Positions 1 to 8,752 of a DNA stretch of 64,000 bases are shown in pieces. Source of the stretch: JBBRMW01 sp965246845 (GTDB lineage: Bacteria > Chloroflexota > Anaerolineae > Aggregatilineales > UBA2796); contig CBDFFR010000012.1 in the NCBI GenBank assembly GCA_965246845.1, positions 1,178,001-1,242,000 of the forward strand, written 5' to 3'. The position numbers and the translations under genes are program-made. A model generated the notes under the pieces. That model was not told where the DNA came from and made no database searches. It was given only the letters and a program-made list of their open reading frames with translations. Positions within the stretch are counted from its first letter, which is position 1; each line of letters starts with the position of its first letter.

Positions 1-827
1 TTGTCGCGGCTCTCCGCGATCATCGCGCCCCACGTCGGCACGGTCGGCGGCACACCGAGTCCGAGGAACGAGAGCGAGGCTTCGGTCAGGATCGCGCTCG
101 CGACATTGAAGGACGCGATTACGATCAGTGGCGCGATGATATTGGGCATCACCGTTCGGAACATGATCGCGATGTTCCGCGCGCCAATCGAACGCGCCGC
201 CTCGACGTATTCCTTCTCGCGCTGCGAAATGGTTTGCCCGCGCGCCAATCGCGCATACGTCACCCACTGCCCGATCCCCAGCACGATCACGAGGTTGATC
301 ACGCCCGGACCCAATATCACGAGGAACATGATCGCGAGCAAAATGAACGGGAACGCGAGTTCGATTTCCGCGAGCCGCATGATCACGTCGTCTACGAAGC
401 CACCGACATACCCGGCCAGCAAGCCGAGCAGCGTCCCCAGCGTGCCGCCAATCGCAACGGCGGTCAGGCCGATCACGGTGGAAACGCGCGCTCCATAGAG
501 CAGCCGCGACAGCACATCGCGCCCCAATGTATCCGTGCCGAGCGGGAACTCGACCACGCCCGCCGCGTTCACCGCAAACGGCTCTTTGAGGCGCTTCACA
601 AGTGTTTGGCGGTTCGGGTCCTTTGGCGCGAGCTGTGGCGCGAAGGCTGCGCAGAACGCGACGACGATCAGAATCAGGATCGCGAGCAGCGGCCACTTCG
701 CGCGGACAAGGCTGCGCGACGCGCGACGCCACACGGACGGCTCACGAAATTCGCGCACACGCGCCGCAAGTGACGGAATTGCAGGCGTCAGCGCAGGTTC
801 AGAAGGGAGAGTCGTTTGTACAGTCAT
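1..827 (-). CDS. Peptide/opine-type ABC transporter permease, DppC-like (partial)
   Basis: Inner-membrane permease of a peptide/nickel/opine-type ABC importer; pairs with the DppB-like permease just upstream. The reading frame is open from an ATG at 827 to the window edge, so the C-terminus is missing. After a polar N-terminus there is one membrane segment (about residues 35-55), a periplasmic part containing the family's GTDTLGRD motif, and the multispanning core with the EAA-type loop (EYVEAARSIGARN), where the ATPase would dock. The ATG lies 4 bases after the stop of the DppB-like gene, so the two are co-transcribed. The substrate is not identifiable; the operon neighbours (epimerase, oxidoreductase) suggest peptides, opines or glycosides (inference). 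Confidence 0.93.
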   Translation of the reverse strand, partial: MTVQTTLPSEPALTPAIPSLAARVREFREPSVWRRASRSLVRAKWPLLAILILIVVAFCAAFAPQLAPKDPNRQTLVKRLKEPFAVNAAGVVEFPLGTDTLGRDVLSRLLYGARVSTVIGLTAVAIGGTLGTLLGLLAGYVGGFVDDVIMRLAEIELAFPFILLAIMFLVILGPGVINLVIVLGIGQWVTYARLARGQTISQREKEYVEAARSIGARNIAIMFRTVMPNIIAPLIVIASFNVASAILTEASLSFLGLGVPPTVPTWGAMIAESRD

Positions 828-831
828 CGCG

Positions 832-1809
832 TTAACTCAATCGAATACGCGGGTCGATGTAGCCGTAGAGTATATCGACCAGCAGGTTGATCAGGACGAA
901 CAGCAGCGCGAAAATGACGACCGACGCCTGCACAAGCGGTATATCGCGCTGGTTGATCGCGTTGAAGACCAGCCGCCCGACGCCCGGCCACGAAAATACT
1001 GTTTCGACCACCACGACTCCGCTCAACAGAAAACCGAACTCCAGACCGAGCATCGTCACGATGGGGATTAACGCATTACGGAAGGCGTGGCGAATGATCA
1101 CGGCGCGCTCGCGCAGCCCTTTGGAGCGTGCTGTAATGACATAATCCTGCGGCAGGGTTTCGAGCATCGAGGAGCGCACCAGCCGCGCGTTACGCGAGAG
1201 CGAGAAGACCGCAATCGTAATTCCCGGCATGAGCAGATAGCGTAGTCCTTCCGGGATGTTCGCGATAGCCAGTTGGAAGTCGCCCTTGAGCAGTGGATCG
1301 AGGACCGCAGTGTGGCCGCTGATCGGCAGCCAGCGCAGTTGCAAGCCGACCAGCAAAATCAGGAAGATTCCGAGCGCGAAGCTGGGAATCGATTGGCCGA
1401 TCATTGCAAAAATCATCGTCCCGCCGTCGAGCGCCGTACCGCGCCGGGTCGCGGAGAAAATACCAATCGGGATTGCCAGCACCGTCGATATAAACATCGC
1501 GAAAAAGGTGAGTTCGAGCGTGGCGGGCAACCGTTCCATAATCAGATTGAATGCGGGTTCCTTGAAGCGCAGCGACGTACCGAGGTCGCCGCGCGCGAGT
1601 TGTCCCAGGTACGATATATATTGTTCTGGCAACGGGCGGTCGAAACCGAGCTGCGTGCGCAGCCGCGCGATTTCTTCCTTGCTGGCGCGTTCGTTTGCAT
1701 AGAATATGGTTGGGTCGCCCGTCGCGTGCAGTGACATGAACGAGAGCAACGTCACGCCAAAAATGACGAAAACCGATTGCAAGACGCGCCGCAGGATGTA
1801 TTTGAACAT
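832..1809 (-). CDS. Peptide/opine-type ABC transporter permease, DppB-like
   Basis: Inner-membrane permease of a type-5 (Dpp/Opp) ABC importer, 325 residues, the usual family length. It begins MFKYILRRVLQS, the typical DppB N-terminal amphipathic start running into the first membrane helix. The long periplasmic loop (DPTIFYANERASKEEI, GFDRPLPEQY) and the EAA loop (YVITARSKGLRERAV) are present. The frame stays open upstream to 1938, but that extension crosses a dispersed intergenic repeat and has no family resemblance. The ATG at 1809 is preceded by an AGCGAAGG purine-rich site, so I chose it. It lies between the substrate-binding protein gene and the DppC-like gene on the same strand. Confidence 0.94.
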   Translation of the reverse strand: MFKYILRRVLQSVFVIFGVTLLSFMSLHATGDPTIFYANERASKEEIARLRTQLGFDRPLPEQYISYLGQLARGDLGTSLRFKEPAFNLIMERLPATLELTFFAMFISTVLAIPIGIFSATRRGTALDGGTMIFAMIGQSIPSFALGIFLILLVGLQLRWLPISGHTAVLDPLLKGDFQLAIANIPEGLRYLLMPGITIAVFSLSRNARLVRSSMLETLPQDYVITARSKGLRERAVIIRHAFRNALIPIVTMLGLEFGFLLSGVVVVETVFSWPGVGRLVFNAINQRDIPLVQASVVIFALLFVLINLLVDILYGYIDPRIRLS

Positions 1810-1834
1810 GGGAAAACCTTCGCTATTTTCAAGA

Positions 1835-1910
1835 CGGGTCGGGCAAGCCGCGACCCCTACACCATACATCGCGCGTTTTGTGTAGGGGCGGACCGATGTG
1901 TCCGCCCACA
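1835..1910. repeat. Dispersed intergenic repeat, copy A
   Basis: Two modules sit in the gap between the substrate-binding protein gene and the DppB-like gene. The first is GGGCAAGCCGCGACCCCTAC (1841-1860). The second is an imperfect palindrome at about 1880-1909 with arms GGGCGGAC and GTCCGCCC. Related modules recur at 11709-11808 in a different intergenic gap. The repeat is non-coding and lies outside both genes, so it looks like a REP- or MITE-type element. Confidence 0.75.
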
Positions 1911-1950
1911 GGATGGGATCGAACGAATCCGATCCCACTATACGGCAGAG

Positions 1951-3531
1951 TTACTTTAGCTTCGCGCTCTCGATATGGATTTTATCGGCTTGCGCGGTCC
2001 AGGTGATGCGGTTGCTCTGGGCGTAGAAATCCGGCTGGAAGTACAGGAACAACCAGGGCGAATCATCGTACATGACCTGGAGCATTTCGTTGATGAGCGT
2101 GCGCTGTTCCTTCTCATCGCGAGAGGCGTTCAGCTTCGCCCAGCGGGTGAACCACTCCGGGTTCGGCCACTCTGTGTAGTTGGTCGCGCCCGTCGGTTCG
2201 GCGATGTCGGCCATATCGTAGAGCGCGCTCCACGTATCACCACCAGAGCCGAGGAAGAACAGCGGACCGACATCGTGCGCGGGGGTCTTGGCGCGGTAGG
2301 TCGCCCAATCCTGAATATCGACATTGACCTTGATGCCGACATCGCTCAGGTACTGGCCGATTGCCTGCACCACGTTCGCATCGTTCAGGTAACGGCCACG
2401 CGGACCCATCAGCGTCGTCTCGAAGCGCACGCCGTCCTTGAGCGGGTAGCCTGCCTTGTCGAGCAGTTCCCCGGCCTTCTTCGGGTCATAGGCATAAGGT
2501 TGCAGGCTCGGGTTGTCGTTCGGCGGGTTGACCATGCTGCTCGCGCGCTTGCATTCCGTGCCAAGCAGTGAGGAGCAGATCGTCGGCACGTCGATAGCAT
2601 ATTGCAGCGCCTGCCGGACTTCCTTCTTCTGGAGCGGGATACCACCCGGTGTTTTGGCAAACTTCTCGTTGAAATTGATGCCGACGTACATGCGGCGCGT
2701 TCCCTGTACCGCGACGCTCTTCGCGACGCCGCTCGCATCGACGGCCTTGATTTGATCCGGCGGGACGTTCTGTACGATGTCCACGTTCCCGGCGATCAGC
2801 TCCGCGACGCGCGTGCTGGCTTCGGGGATCGGACGCCATACCACTTTGTCGAACGCAACTTCGCGCAGTTTGAAGTTCGGGACTTTCTGCATCAGCAGAT
2901 ATTCATCCTTCTTCCATTCCACGAACTTGTACGGACCGCTGCCGATGGGGTTCTTGGCCGCCTGATCGAGCGACATCTTGCTATAGCTGTCCTTGCAGTG
3001 GATGTACACCTCTGCAAGCAGGCCCAGCGCGATGGGGTTATAGGCCTTCATGCTGATCGTCACCGTCAGGGCATCATCCGCCTTCGCGGTCGTGAAGCCA
3101 AGCGCATCGAAGACGAAACCGGGCGTGTTGCCATCGAATTTATTGGCCGTGTCCGCGCCGCGATTGAACGTATAGGCTACGTCTTCGGCGGTCAGCGCCT
3201 CGCCGTCGTGACAGGTCAGGCCGTCGTTCAGCACGAAGGTCATACCCAGTCCGTCGGTGGTGTACTTATACGATTTGGCGAGATAGGGGAGAATCTCGCC
3301 CTTCGCGTTGATTTCGTACAGCGTTGCGAACATATGGTCCATGATGTTCGACTCGTTGCGCGAAGCCACGTTGTTCGGCTCCAGCGAGGAAATGTCGGCG
3401 CTCTGCGCGACGACCAGCGTATCTTTGGCGGGTTTCGCGCCTTGTGCCTGTGCGCTGGCCGCCGGCAGCAAGCCGACGAGGAGCGCCGCAAGCAGCAACA
3501 CTTTAAGGATGTGGGACGGTGAAACTTTCAT
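1951..3531 (-). CDS. ABC transporter substrate-binding protein, family 5 (DppA/OppA-like)
   Basis: Extracytoplasmic solute receptor of the adjacent Dpp-type importer, 526 residues. From the ATG at 3531 the protein begins MKVSPSH, then a hydrophobic stretch and an AQAQ cleavage region: a signal peptide. AGAGGAG lies upstream at a good distance. The frame is open to 3591, but those 20 extra residues would precede the signal peptide and were rejected. Family-5 features include a SADISSLEPNN region near the mature N-terminus, GSGPYKFVEW in the middle, and a QALQYAIDV stretch. The ligand cannot be told. There is no lipobox cysteine, so it is probably soluble or held by other means. Confidence 0.94.
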   Translation of the reverse strand: MKVSPSHILKVLLLAALLVGLLPAASAQAQGAKPAKDTLVVAQSADISSLEPNNVASRNESNIMDHMFATLYEINAKGEILPYLAKSYKYTTDGLGMTFVLNDGLTCHDGEALTAEDVAYTFNRGADTANKFDGNTPGFVFDALGFTTAKADDALTVTISMKAYNPIALGLLAEVYIHCKDSYSKMSLDQAAKNPIGSGPYKFVEWKKDEYLLMQKVPNFKLREVAFDKVVWRPIPEASTRVAELIAGNVDIVQNVPPDQIKAVDASGVAKSVAVQGTRRMYVGINFNEKFAKTPGGIPLQKKEVRQALQYAIDVPTICSSLLGTECKRASSMVNPPNDNPSLQPYAYDPKKAGELLDKAGYPLKDGVRFETTLMGPRGRYLNDANVVQAIGQYLSDVGIKVNVDIQDWATYRAKTPAHDVGPLFFLGSGGDTWSALYDMADIAEPTGATNYTEWPNPEWFTRWAKLNASRDEKEQRTLINEMLQVMYDDSPWLFLYFQPDFYAQSNRITWTAQADKIHIESAKLK

Positions 3532-3617
3532 CGGTCGAAACTCCTCTTGCTCGCCATATCGTAAAAAAGAAATGGCCTTAAAGAAAATCAAAACGCACCA
3601 AGTTTAGCGATCTATAT

Positions 3618-4643
3618 TCAGGCACTTTGCAAGACCTCACCGATGCGGACCGCGCGCCCTTCACGGCTGGATAGCGCGCAGGCTTCGACCATCGCCAGCG
3701 AGGACAGGTGATCGCGCCCGCTGCATTCGAGCGGCTCCCCATCCAGCACCGCGCGCACAAACGCGGAGAGCAGCCCTTTCGTCTCCGAGACCCAGAGCCG
3801 ATGTTCCGGCAAAGGTACGCTTGTCAGCGCGTCGTCGAACCTGCGGGCATAATGCAGCGCCCCAAACTGGTCGCGTTGCGCGATCACGCCATCGGTGCAA
3901 TCGGTGCGCCACTCGAAGCCCGGCTGCGCCCAGCCACCCTGCCACAGCCCATGATAATTCACGATCATCCCATTCGCGAAGGTGAACAGCGCGGAGACAT
4001 TCGCATTGCTGGCGTACATACTCCACGAGGGGTTCCACGTCCGCGCTTCGACGCTGAGGGGTTCCGTCCCATAAACGAAGCGCAACAGGTCGAAATGATG
4101 GATTGATTGCTCCCACAACATCGGCTGGTCCATCGTCAGCGGATATTTGTTCAGGTCCGCGCGGTTGCCATCGCGCCAGCGCTCATAGGTGAAGCGCGCG
4201 AACTCTGGCGTGCCGACAGTTCCTTCCGCGAGCAGCCGCATCGCCGCGCGCGTGACGGGCAGATAACGGAAGTTCAAGCCGACTATCAGCGGAACATTTG
4301 CCGCTTCCGCGATCCCGACGAGGTGCGCGGCCTCGCCCACACTGAGCGCGAGCGGCTTCTCAATCAGCATGGCGATCCCGCGTTCGCACGCGGCGCGGAT
4401 TTGCGGCTCGCGACCTAGCGGCGGGTTGGCAAGGACGAGCGCCCCGGCATCCGTCGTCTGCGCGATGGCCTCTTCTACGCTTGTATAAACGGGATGCTCC
4501 CCAAAGCGCTCTACCGCGCGGGCGAGCGCCGCCGAGTTCGGGTCCACATACGCAACAATCTCGCAGCGCGGCTCTTCCAGAAGCACGGTTCCCCAATAAC
4601 CGCCGCGCACGCCCAACCCCGCGAGGATCACTTTCAACGACAT
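3618..4643 (-). CDS. Gfo/Idh/MocA family NAD(P)-dependent oxidoreductase
   Basis: Predicted cytosolic sugar or inositol-type dehydrogenase, 341 residues. The N-terminal Rossmann fold starts MSLKVILAGLGVRGGYWG, with the GxGxxG-type dinucleotide motif. The EKPLALSV segment (about residues 85-95) is the classic Gfo/Idh/MocA motif with its catalytic lysine. The C-terminal part (WEQSIHHFDLLRFVYG) carries the family's paired-histidine region. The ATG at 4643 overlaps the end of the upstream epimerase gene by 10 bases, which implies translational coupling. A start at 4667 is possible but would add eight residues with no family match. The exact substrate is unknown. Confidence 0.92.
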   Translation of the reverse strand: MSLKVILAGLGVRGGYWGTVLLEEPRCEIVAYVDPNSAALARAVERFGEHPVYTSVEEAIAQTTDAGALVLANPPLGREPQIRAACERGIAMLIEKPLALSVGEAAHLVGIAEAANVPLIVGLNFRYLPVTRAAMRLLAEGTVGTPEFARFTYERWRDGNRADLNKYPLTMDQPMLWEQSIHHFDLLRFVYGTEPLSVEARTWNPSWSMYASNANVSALFTFANGMIVNYHGLWQGGWAQPGFEWRTDCTDGVIAQRDQFGALHYARRFDDALTSVPLPEHRLWVSETKGLLSAFVRAVLDGEPLECSGRDHLSSLAMVEACALSSREGRAVRIGEVLQSA

Positions 4644-5563
4644 GGCATCACCTGCTCCCGCATCCAATCGACCGTCTCACGCAGCCCCTGCGCGAAGGGT
4701 GTCCAGCAGCGGAAACCCGTCGCTTCGATGAGGCGCGCGTTGCTCAGATAGCCGAGTCGCGTCAGGGCGGGGCGGTCAGCAGGGCGCTCCGTGAGCCGGA
4801 TGAGCGCCGTGCCGGGAATCAGTTCCGCGATTTGCGCCGCGATCTCGTCGGCGGTAAAACGCTGTTCGGAAGCAACGTTGTAGATTGCGTGCTGCCACGT
4901 TTCCAGTTTCATCAACGTGCGAACTGCCCGTCCGATGTCTGGTGCATAGGTCCAGTCGCGCGCGGCTTCCCACGCCGGGACGTTGATTTGCCCCGTTGTC
5001 AGCGCTTCGTCTACCATCCTACCGACGACGCTCAGGGACGGGCGACTTGGACGCATCGATTCACCGGGACCGTAGATATTGCTCAGACGAAGTGTTGTCC
5101 ATTGTGCGCCATGCTCTTTCGCCGCCGTCACGACCAGCCGCTCTATCGTATACTTCGCAATGGCGTACATCCCCAGCGGGCGCGCGGCGTCGTCCTCATG
5201 AACCGGACCCGCTGCGCTGCGATCATAGATTCCGCTGCTGCTGATGAACATGGCGCGTGTCGCGTGTGCGCCTGCCCATTCCATCGCTTGCAGCGCCGTA
5301 TCCAGATTGGCGCGTAAGTCCTGCATGGGCGATTGCTTATTCGCGCCCGTCACCGCCGCGCCGTGAATGAACATGTCGAAGAGGACATCCGGCAGGTCGC
5401 CCGCGTCGGCTTCGATGGTCGTGATGCGCCCGCGCCAGCTTGCCAGCAGGTCGGCGTCGAAGCACTGATCGAGCGCGTAGACTTCATCGCCCACATTCGC
5501 GTAGGCTTCCGCGATGTGGCGACAGACGAAACCGCCCGCACCTGTGATTAATACACGCTTCAT
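4634..5563 (-). CDS. NAD-dependent epimerase/dehydratase (extended SDR)
   Basis: Extended short-chain dehydrogenase, 309 residues, likely acting on a sugar or nucleotide-sugar in the cytosol. It starts MKRVLITGAGGFV, the GxxGxxG NAD site. The catalytic YAIAK (YxxxK) is present, preceded by the Ser-rich FISSSGIYD strand, and RLSNIYGPGE is the substrate-domain motif typical of UDP-sugar epimerases. The ATG at 5563 overlaps the GntR gene's stop (ATGA), so these two and the oxidoreductase form one translationally coupled unit. In this setting it probably modifies the imported ligand or its sugar product (inference). Confidence 0.92.
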   Translation of the reverse strand: MKRVLITGAGGFVCRHIAEAYANVGDEVYALDQCFDADLLASWRGRITTIEADAGDLPDVLFDMFIHGAAVTGANKQSPMQDLRANLDTALQAMEWAGAHATRAMFISSSGIYDRSAAGPVHEDDAARPLGMYAIAKYTIERLVVTAAKEHGAQWTTLRLSNIYGPGESMRPSRPSLSVVGRMVDEALTTGQINVPAWEAARDWTYAPDIGRAVRTLMKLETWQHAIYNVASEQRFTADEIAAQIAELIPGTALIRLTERPADRPALTRLGYLSNARLIEATGFRCWTPFAQGLRETVDWMREQVMPCR

Positions 5564-6234
5564 TCCATTTCGCCGGCGTATTGCCAATTTTCAAGCACCA
5601 GATCGGCAGCGGAGGCAACGTGATTGTGGATCAGCGTCGTCGCGAGCGGCTCATCGCGCGCAATGATCGCTTCGATAATTGGGACGTGGTTCGCGGCGAT
5701 CTGCGTCGGGTCCGGGTTCAGTTTATTGCGCAGCGACATCACCTGCCGGACGCGGTTGCCGACGATGCTCCACATACTTTCGAGCATCGCGTTTCCGCTG
5801 AGGGTGATCAACATGGTATGAAACTGCTGGTCTTCGCTGCTCACGCGGCGCAGGTCGCCTATCGTCCCGGCAACGCGCATCCGCTCGTAAATCTGGTGCA
5901 GGGTCGTCTTGGCGTCCGCCGCGTCGCGCTCGATGATGCGCTTGATCGCGAACGCTTCCAGCGCCCCGCGCAGACTGTATAGCTCTTCGATGTCCTTTGG
6001 CGTGAGCAGCCGAACCGTCGTGCCGTGATAGGGGACGACTTCGACCAGCCCTTCCGCAGAGAGGCTTTGCAGCGCTTCACGCACAGGCGCGCGGCTGACG
6101 CGAAAAGTCGCCGCGAGTTCCGCTTCGATGAGCGGATCGCCCGGCTTGAATTCGCCATCAAGGATCGCGTCGCGCAATTGGTCGAGGACTGCCTCGCGTC
6201 GCGACTTCGCTTGTACTTCGCCTAGCTGTGCCAT
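5560..6234 (-). CDS. GntR family transcriptional regulator (FadR/FCD type)
   Basis: 224-residue DNA-binding repressor or activator. The N-terminal winged helix (residues about 10-75) contains ILDGEFKPGDPLIEAELA and VSRAPVREAL, the GntR signature. The C-terminal all-helical FCD domain (from about residue 80) has an RGALEAFAI start and late histidines (FHTMLI, NHVPIIEAI, HNHV) that usually bind a metal and a small carboxylate ligand. It is the first gene of the minus-strand operon and faces the long plus-strand catabolic operon across a 150-base gap, so it probably controls both directions (inference). Confidence 0.94.
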   Translation of the reverse strand: MAQLGEVQAKSRREAVLDQLRDAILDGEFKPGDPLIEAELAATFRVSRAPVREALQSLSAEGLVEVVPYHGTTVRLLTPKDIEELYSLRGALEAFAIKRIIERDAADAKTTLHQIYERMRVAGTIGDLRRVSSEDQQFHTMLITLSGNAMLESMWSIVGNRVRQVMSLRNKLNPDPTQIAANHVPIIEAIIARDEPLATTLIHNHVASAADLVLENWQYAGEME

Positions 6235-6257
6235 GTGTGCAAAACTTCCAAACCTGC

Positions 6258-6287
6258 TTGACAGCCGATGAAAACGGTTTCTATAAT
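6258..6287 (+). promoter_or_regulatory. Strong sigma-70-like promoter of the plus-strand catabolic operon
   Basis: TTGACA (6258-6263) and TATAAT (6282-6287), separated by 18 bases, both perfect consensus hexamers. It points to the DUF4438 gene at 6385 and lies in the divergent gap with the GntR gene. Confidence 0.8.
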
Positions 6288-6304
6288 CATCCGCATTGGT
6301 CGAT

Positions 6305-6312
6305 TGTCGACA
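6305..6312. promoter_or_regulatory. Candidate GntR operator palindrome
   Basis: TGTCGACA, an 8-base palindrome about 20 bases after the TATAAT box. This is where a repressor could block the plus-strand operon. Assignment to the adjacent GntR protein rests on position only; it is not a clear match to the FadR consensus. Confidence 0.35.
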
Positions 6313-6384
6313 TTCGACGGACGACAGCTAGAATAGTCGCTTTCGGCTTCGGTTGTCAAGAATTTGGGCGCGGAGTTGTGAGAA

Positions 6385-7254
6385 TTGCCAAGATTACGAA
6401 CCAATGCAGACCGCCTCGTTGAAATCGCGGTCACGGGTGCGGTCAGCCAGCCGACGCTGCGCTACCCCGGATACACGCTCGATCAGGATGGCGTCGGGCG
6501 CGTGCTGCCCGGCATGGCAGGTGTGGTCTATAACGCGCGGGTGGGCGACCCGGCCTTCGGGTGGGCAGGCGACCATGTGGAGCCGGGGACATCGATCCAC
6601 AACGGCGACCCGGCAGCGGAATTCGCGCTGCACTATCTGACGTGCATGGGCAACACTGCAACCGTGACCAGCGGACTGGCAAAGGGCGCGCAGGGCATCG
6701 TCACGGGCGAACACGCGCGGCTGTTGATCGACTTTCCCGCAGAAGCCAACGATCTGCTCTGCATCGGCGACAACATCCAGATCAAAGCGCACGGGCGCGG
6801 CCTCGCCTTCACGGATTATCCCCAGATTCACTTGAAAAAATGCAGCCCGGCGCTCATTGACGCGATCCCGTTTGAGGACCTCGGTGGCAAAATTCGCATT
6901 CCGGTGACGATGGAACTGCCAATCCGCATCATGGGGTCCGGCGCGGAACTCAACCCGGAATACGTCGATCAGGATTTGATGAGCGGCGACCGCCTGCTGA
7001 TGGTTGACCTCGGTATCGACCGGATGCGCCTCGGCGATCTGGTTGTGATCAACCACGCCGATCATCGCTATGGGCGCGGTTATCGGGCGGGCGCGGTCAC
7101 GATTGGTCTGTGCATTCACGGCGACTCGATCATGACGGGTCACGGTCCCGGCATTCTGACAATCATCACCTGCGCCGAACCCCTGATCGAATGGGTGATC
7201 GACCCCACCGCCAACATTGCCAATTATCTCAAGATTCGGAGCCTCGCGTCATGA
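6385..7254 (+). CDS. DUF4438 family protein, copy 1
   Basis: 289-residue cytosolic protein of the DUF4438 family (structural representative Thermotoga TM1086; no known activity). I chose the TTG at 6385 because it puts RTNADRLV at the same N-terminal position as in the next gene, and GGAG lies about nine bases upstream. No better ATG exists in frame. Visible family blocks are GVVYNARVGD, MGNTATVTSG, the KKCSP segment and, near the end, HGDSIMTGHGPG, rich in glycine and histidine as a binding site would be. It is the first gene of the catabolic operon and overlaps the second copy by four bases. Function unknown. Confidence 0.85.
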   Translation: MPRLRTNADRLVEIAVTGAVSQPTLRYPGYTLDQDGVGRVLPGMAGVVYNARVGDPAFGWAGDHVEPGTSIHNGDPAAEFALHYLTCMGNTATVTSGLAKGAQGIVTGEHARLLIDFPAEANDLLCIGDNIQIKAHGRGLAFTDYPQIHLKKCSPALIDAIPFEDLGGKIRIPVTMELPIRIMGSGAELNPEYVDQDLMSGDRLLMVDLGIDRMRLGDLVVINHADHRYGRGYRAGAVTIGLCIHGDSIMTGHGPGILTIITCAEPLIEWVIDPTANIANYLKIRSLAS

Positions 7255-8126
7255 GCGTTCGGACTAACGCAGATCGCCTCGTCAGCGTCTCGGTGATGGG
7301 CAATATCGCCTCTCCCGGCTTCTCCGGCCTGCCCGCGATCCCCTATTCGCTGACCAGCGACGGGGAGCCGTTCCTGCTGCCGACCTACGGTGGGATCGTC
7401 TACAACGTCTCGGTTGGCGATTCGGTCTATGGCTGGCTCGCAGATTGCATTCACCCCGGTGTGAGCATCTCGCTCAAGGATGATGTTGGCAATCGCGGCC
7501 TGAATATCTTCGCCTGTGTCGGCAACACCGCCGTCGTGATGAGCGGGAATGCAGCGGGCGCGCGGGGCGTCGTCACGGGCAAAAGCGGGCGCTTCTCCGA
7601 ACACGTCATCATTCACTTTTCGCTTGCGGACCGCGAGAAGATGGCAATTGGCGACAAAATCGTGGTGCGCTCAAAGGGCGTCGGCCTCGACCTTCCCGAT
7701 CACCCGGACATCGCCCTTAAAAGCTGCTCCCCGGAACTGCTCGACGCGCTGGAAGTTTCCTCTACCAGCGAGGGCAAACTCTCGGTCCCGGTCGCGGCGG
7801 TGGTCCCGGCGCACTTGCTCGGCGCGGGCGCGGGTCTGACGAGCGAAGGCGGCTCGCTGCACATCCAGACAGCGGATAAGCAGGAAATCAAAGACGCAAA
7901 GTTGGATAACCTGCGGCTTGGGGATGTCGTCGCGCTGGCCGATTACGACAGCCGCTTCAATCATGGCTACTTGGGCGGCGCGGTCGGGATCGGCGTCGTC
8001 GGGCAGGGCGACAGCCCGCGTACCGGGTACGGTCCGGGCGTGACGCTGCTCATGACCTCGCATAAAGGTGGGATAACGCCGCTGTTGAGCGACGATGTGA
8101 ATTTGAAGCCGCTGTTGAATTTATAA
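7251..8126 (+). CDS. DUF4438 family protein, copy 2
   Basis: 291 residues, a divergent paralogue of the preceding gene. Shared blocks include RTNADRLV at the N-terminus, VYN-VSVGD, VGNTAVVMSG, LKSCSPELLDAL, LRLGDVVALADYD and QGDSPRTGYGPG. The ATG at 7251 overlaps the first copy's stop (ATGA), so the two are made in a coupled ratio and may form a hetero-oligomer (inference). The longer open frame starting at 7110 runs inside copy 1 and was not used. Copy 2 differs from copy 1 in having an insertion after the N-terminal strand. Function unknown. Confidence 0.88.
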   Translation: MSVRTNADRLVSVSVMGNIASPGFSGLPAIPYSLTSDGEPFLLPTYGGIVYNVSVGDSVYGWLADCIHPGVSISLKDDVGNRGLNIFACVGNTAVVMSGNAAGARGVVTGKSGRFSEHVIIHFSLADREKMAIGDKIVVRSKGVGLDLPDHPDIALKSCSPELLDALEVSSTSEGKLSVPVAAVVPAHLLGAGAGLTSEGGSLHIQTADKQEIKDAKLDNLRLGDVVALADYDSRFNHGYLGGAVGIGVVGQGDSPRTGYGPGVTLLMTSHKGGITPLLSDDVNLKPLLNL

Positions 8127-8278
8127 GCCGTTAGCTTCCAGCCACCAGCCGCCAGTAAAAAGGCATAAGCTGGATGGTGTAAGGGAGTAGCCAAGGGACT
8201 GTAGAAGACCACTACATAATAAACATCAGACCCGTATTCTTGTTTTAGCTGGTGGCTGACGGCTGAAAGCTGACGGCT
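8127..8278. repeat. MITE-like inverted repeat element
   Basis: The gap between the DUF4438 pair and the VOC gene is bounded by inverted arms: GCCGTTAGCTTCCAGCCACC (from 8127) and a complementary arm at 8247-8278 reading AGCTGGTGGCTGACGGCTG and on. The arms are about 30 bases with a few mismatches; about 90 bases of unrelated sequence lie between. No coding potential is seen. The right arm contains an internal tandem of CTGACGGCT-like units. Confidence 0.65.
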
Positions 8279-8293
8279 CCAAAGGAGAAACAC

Positions 8294-8752
8294 ATGCCCT
8301 ACATCAAACACATGGCGTTCGCGGTCCGCGATGCGAACGCCGCGCTCAAAACCTATGAAGACCTTATCGCAGTCGGCTTCGATGCGAAGGTCGAGGATTA
8401 CCCGAAATCGCGCAACCGGGTCGCGCTGTTCAACGTCGGGAACGTCGAATATCAGCTTTGCCAATCGCTGGACGCGGGCGGGCGCTTCGACAAATGGATC
8501 ACGGAGCGCGGCTACGAGGGCTTGCACCACATTTGCTACGCGGTGGAAGACATCGACAAAGCGCTCGCCGATGCGCAGGCCAAAGGCGCGACGCTCAAGG
8601 AATGCAGCGCGTGCAAGGTGACGGGCAGCCATCCACACCCGGAAGGCTGGGTCGCGTTCCTCGATCAGGAAGCGGGCGGCATCGAACTGGAACTGATGCA
8701 GGTCTATACGCCGGAGCAGCTTGAGCAATACAAAGCCATGAAGGGTATCTGA
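8294..8752 (+). CDS. VOC superfamily (glyoxalase/methylmalonyl-CoA epimerase-like) protein
   Basis: 152 residues forming two beta-alpha-beta-beta-beta modules. The start MPYIKHMAFAVRD matches the first module of methylmalonyl-CoA epimerase-like proteins. His6, the LHHICYAVEDID segment in the second module and the Glu in IELELMQV are the expected metal ligands. AAAGGAG sits nine bases before the ATG at 8294. It overlaps the next gene by one base (TGATG). The family does isomerisation, lyase or dioxygenase chemistry on small carbonyl compounds; the substrate here is unknown, but the operon position suggests an intermediate of the same pathway. Confidence 0.85.
   Translation: MPYIKHMAFAVRDANAALKTYEDLIAVGFDAKVEDYPKSRNRVALFNVGNVEYQLCQSLDAGGRFDKWITERGYEGLHHICYAVEDIDKALADAQAKGATLKECSACKVTGSHPHPEGWVAFLDQEAGGIELELMQVYTPEQLEQYKAMKGI

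Noticed and set aside
1..498. Plus-strand open frame of 165 codons at the window start
   Set aside because: It lies opposite the clear DppC-like permease, and its translation has no recognisable domain.
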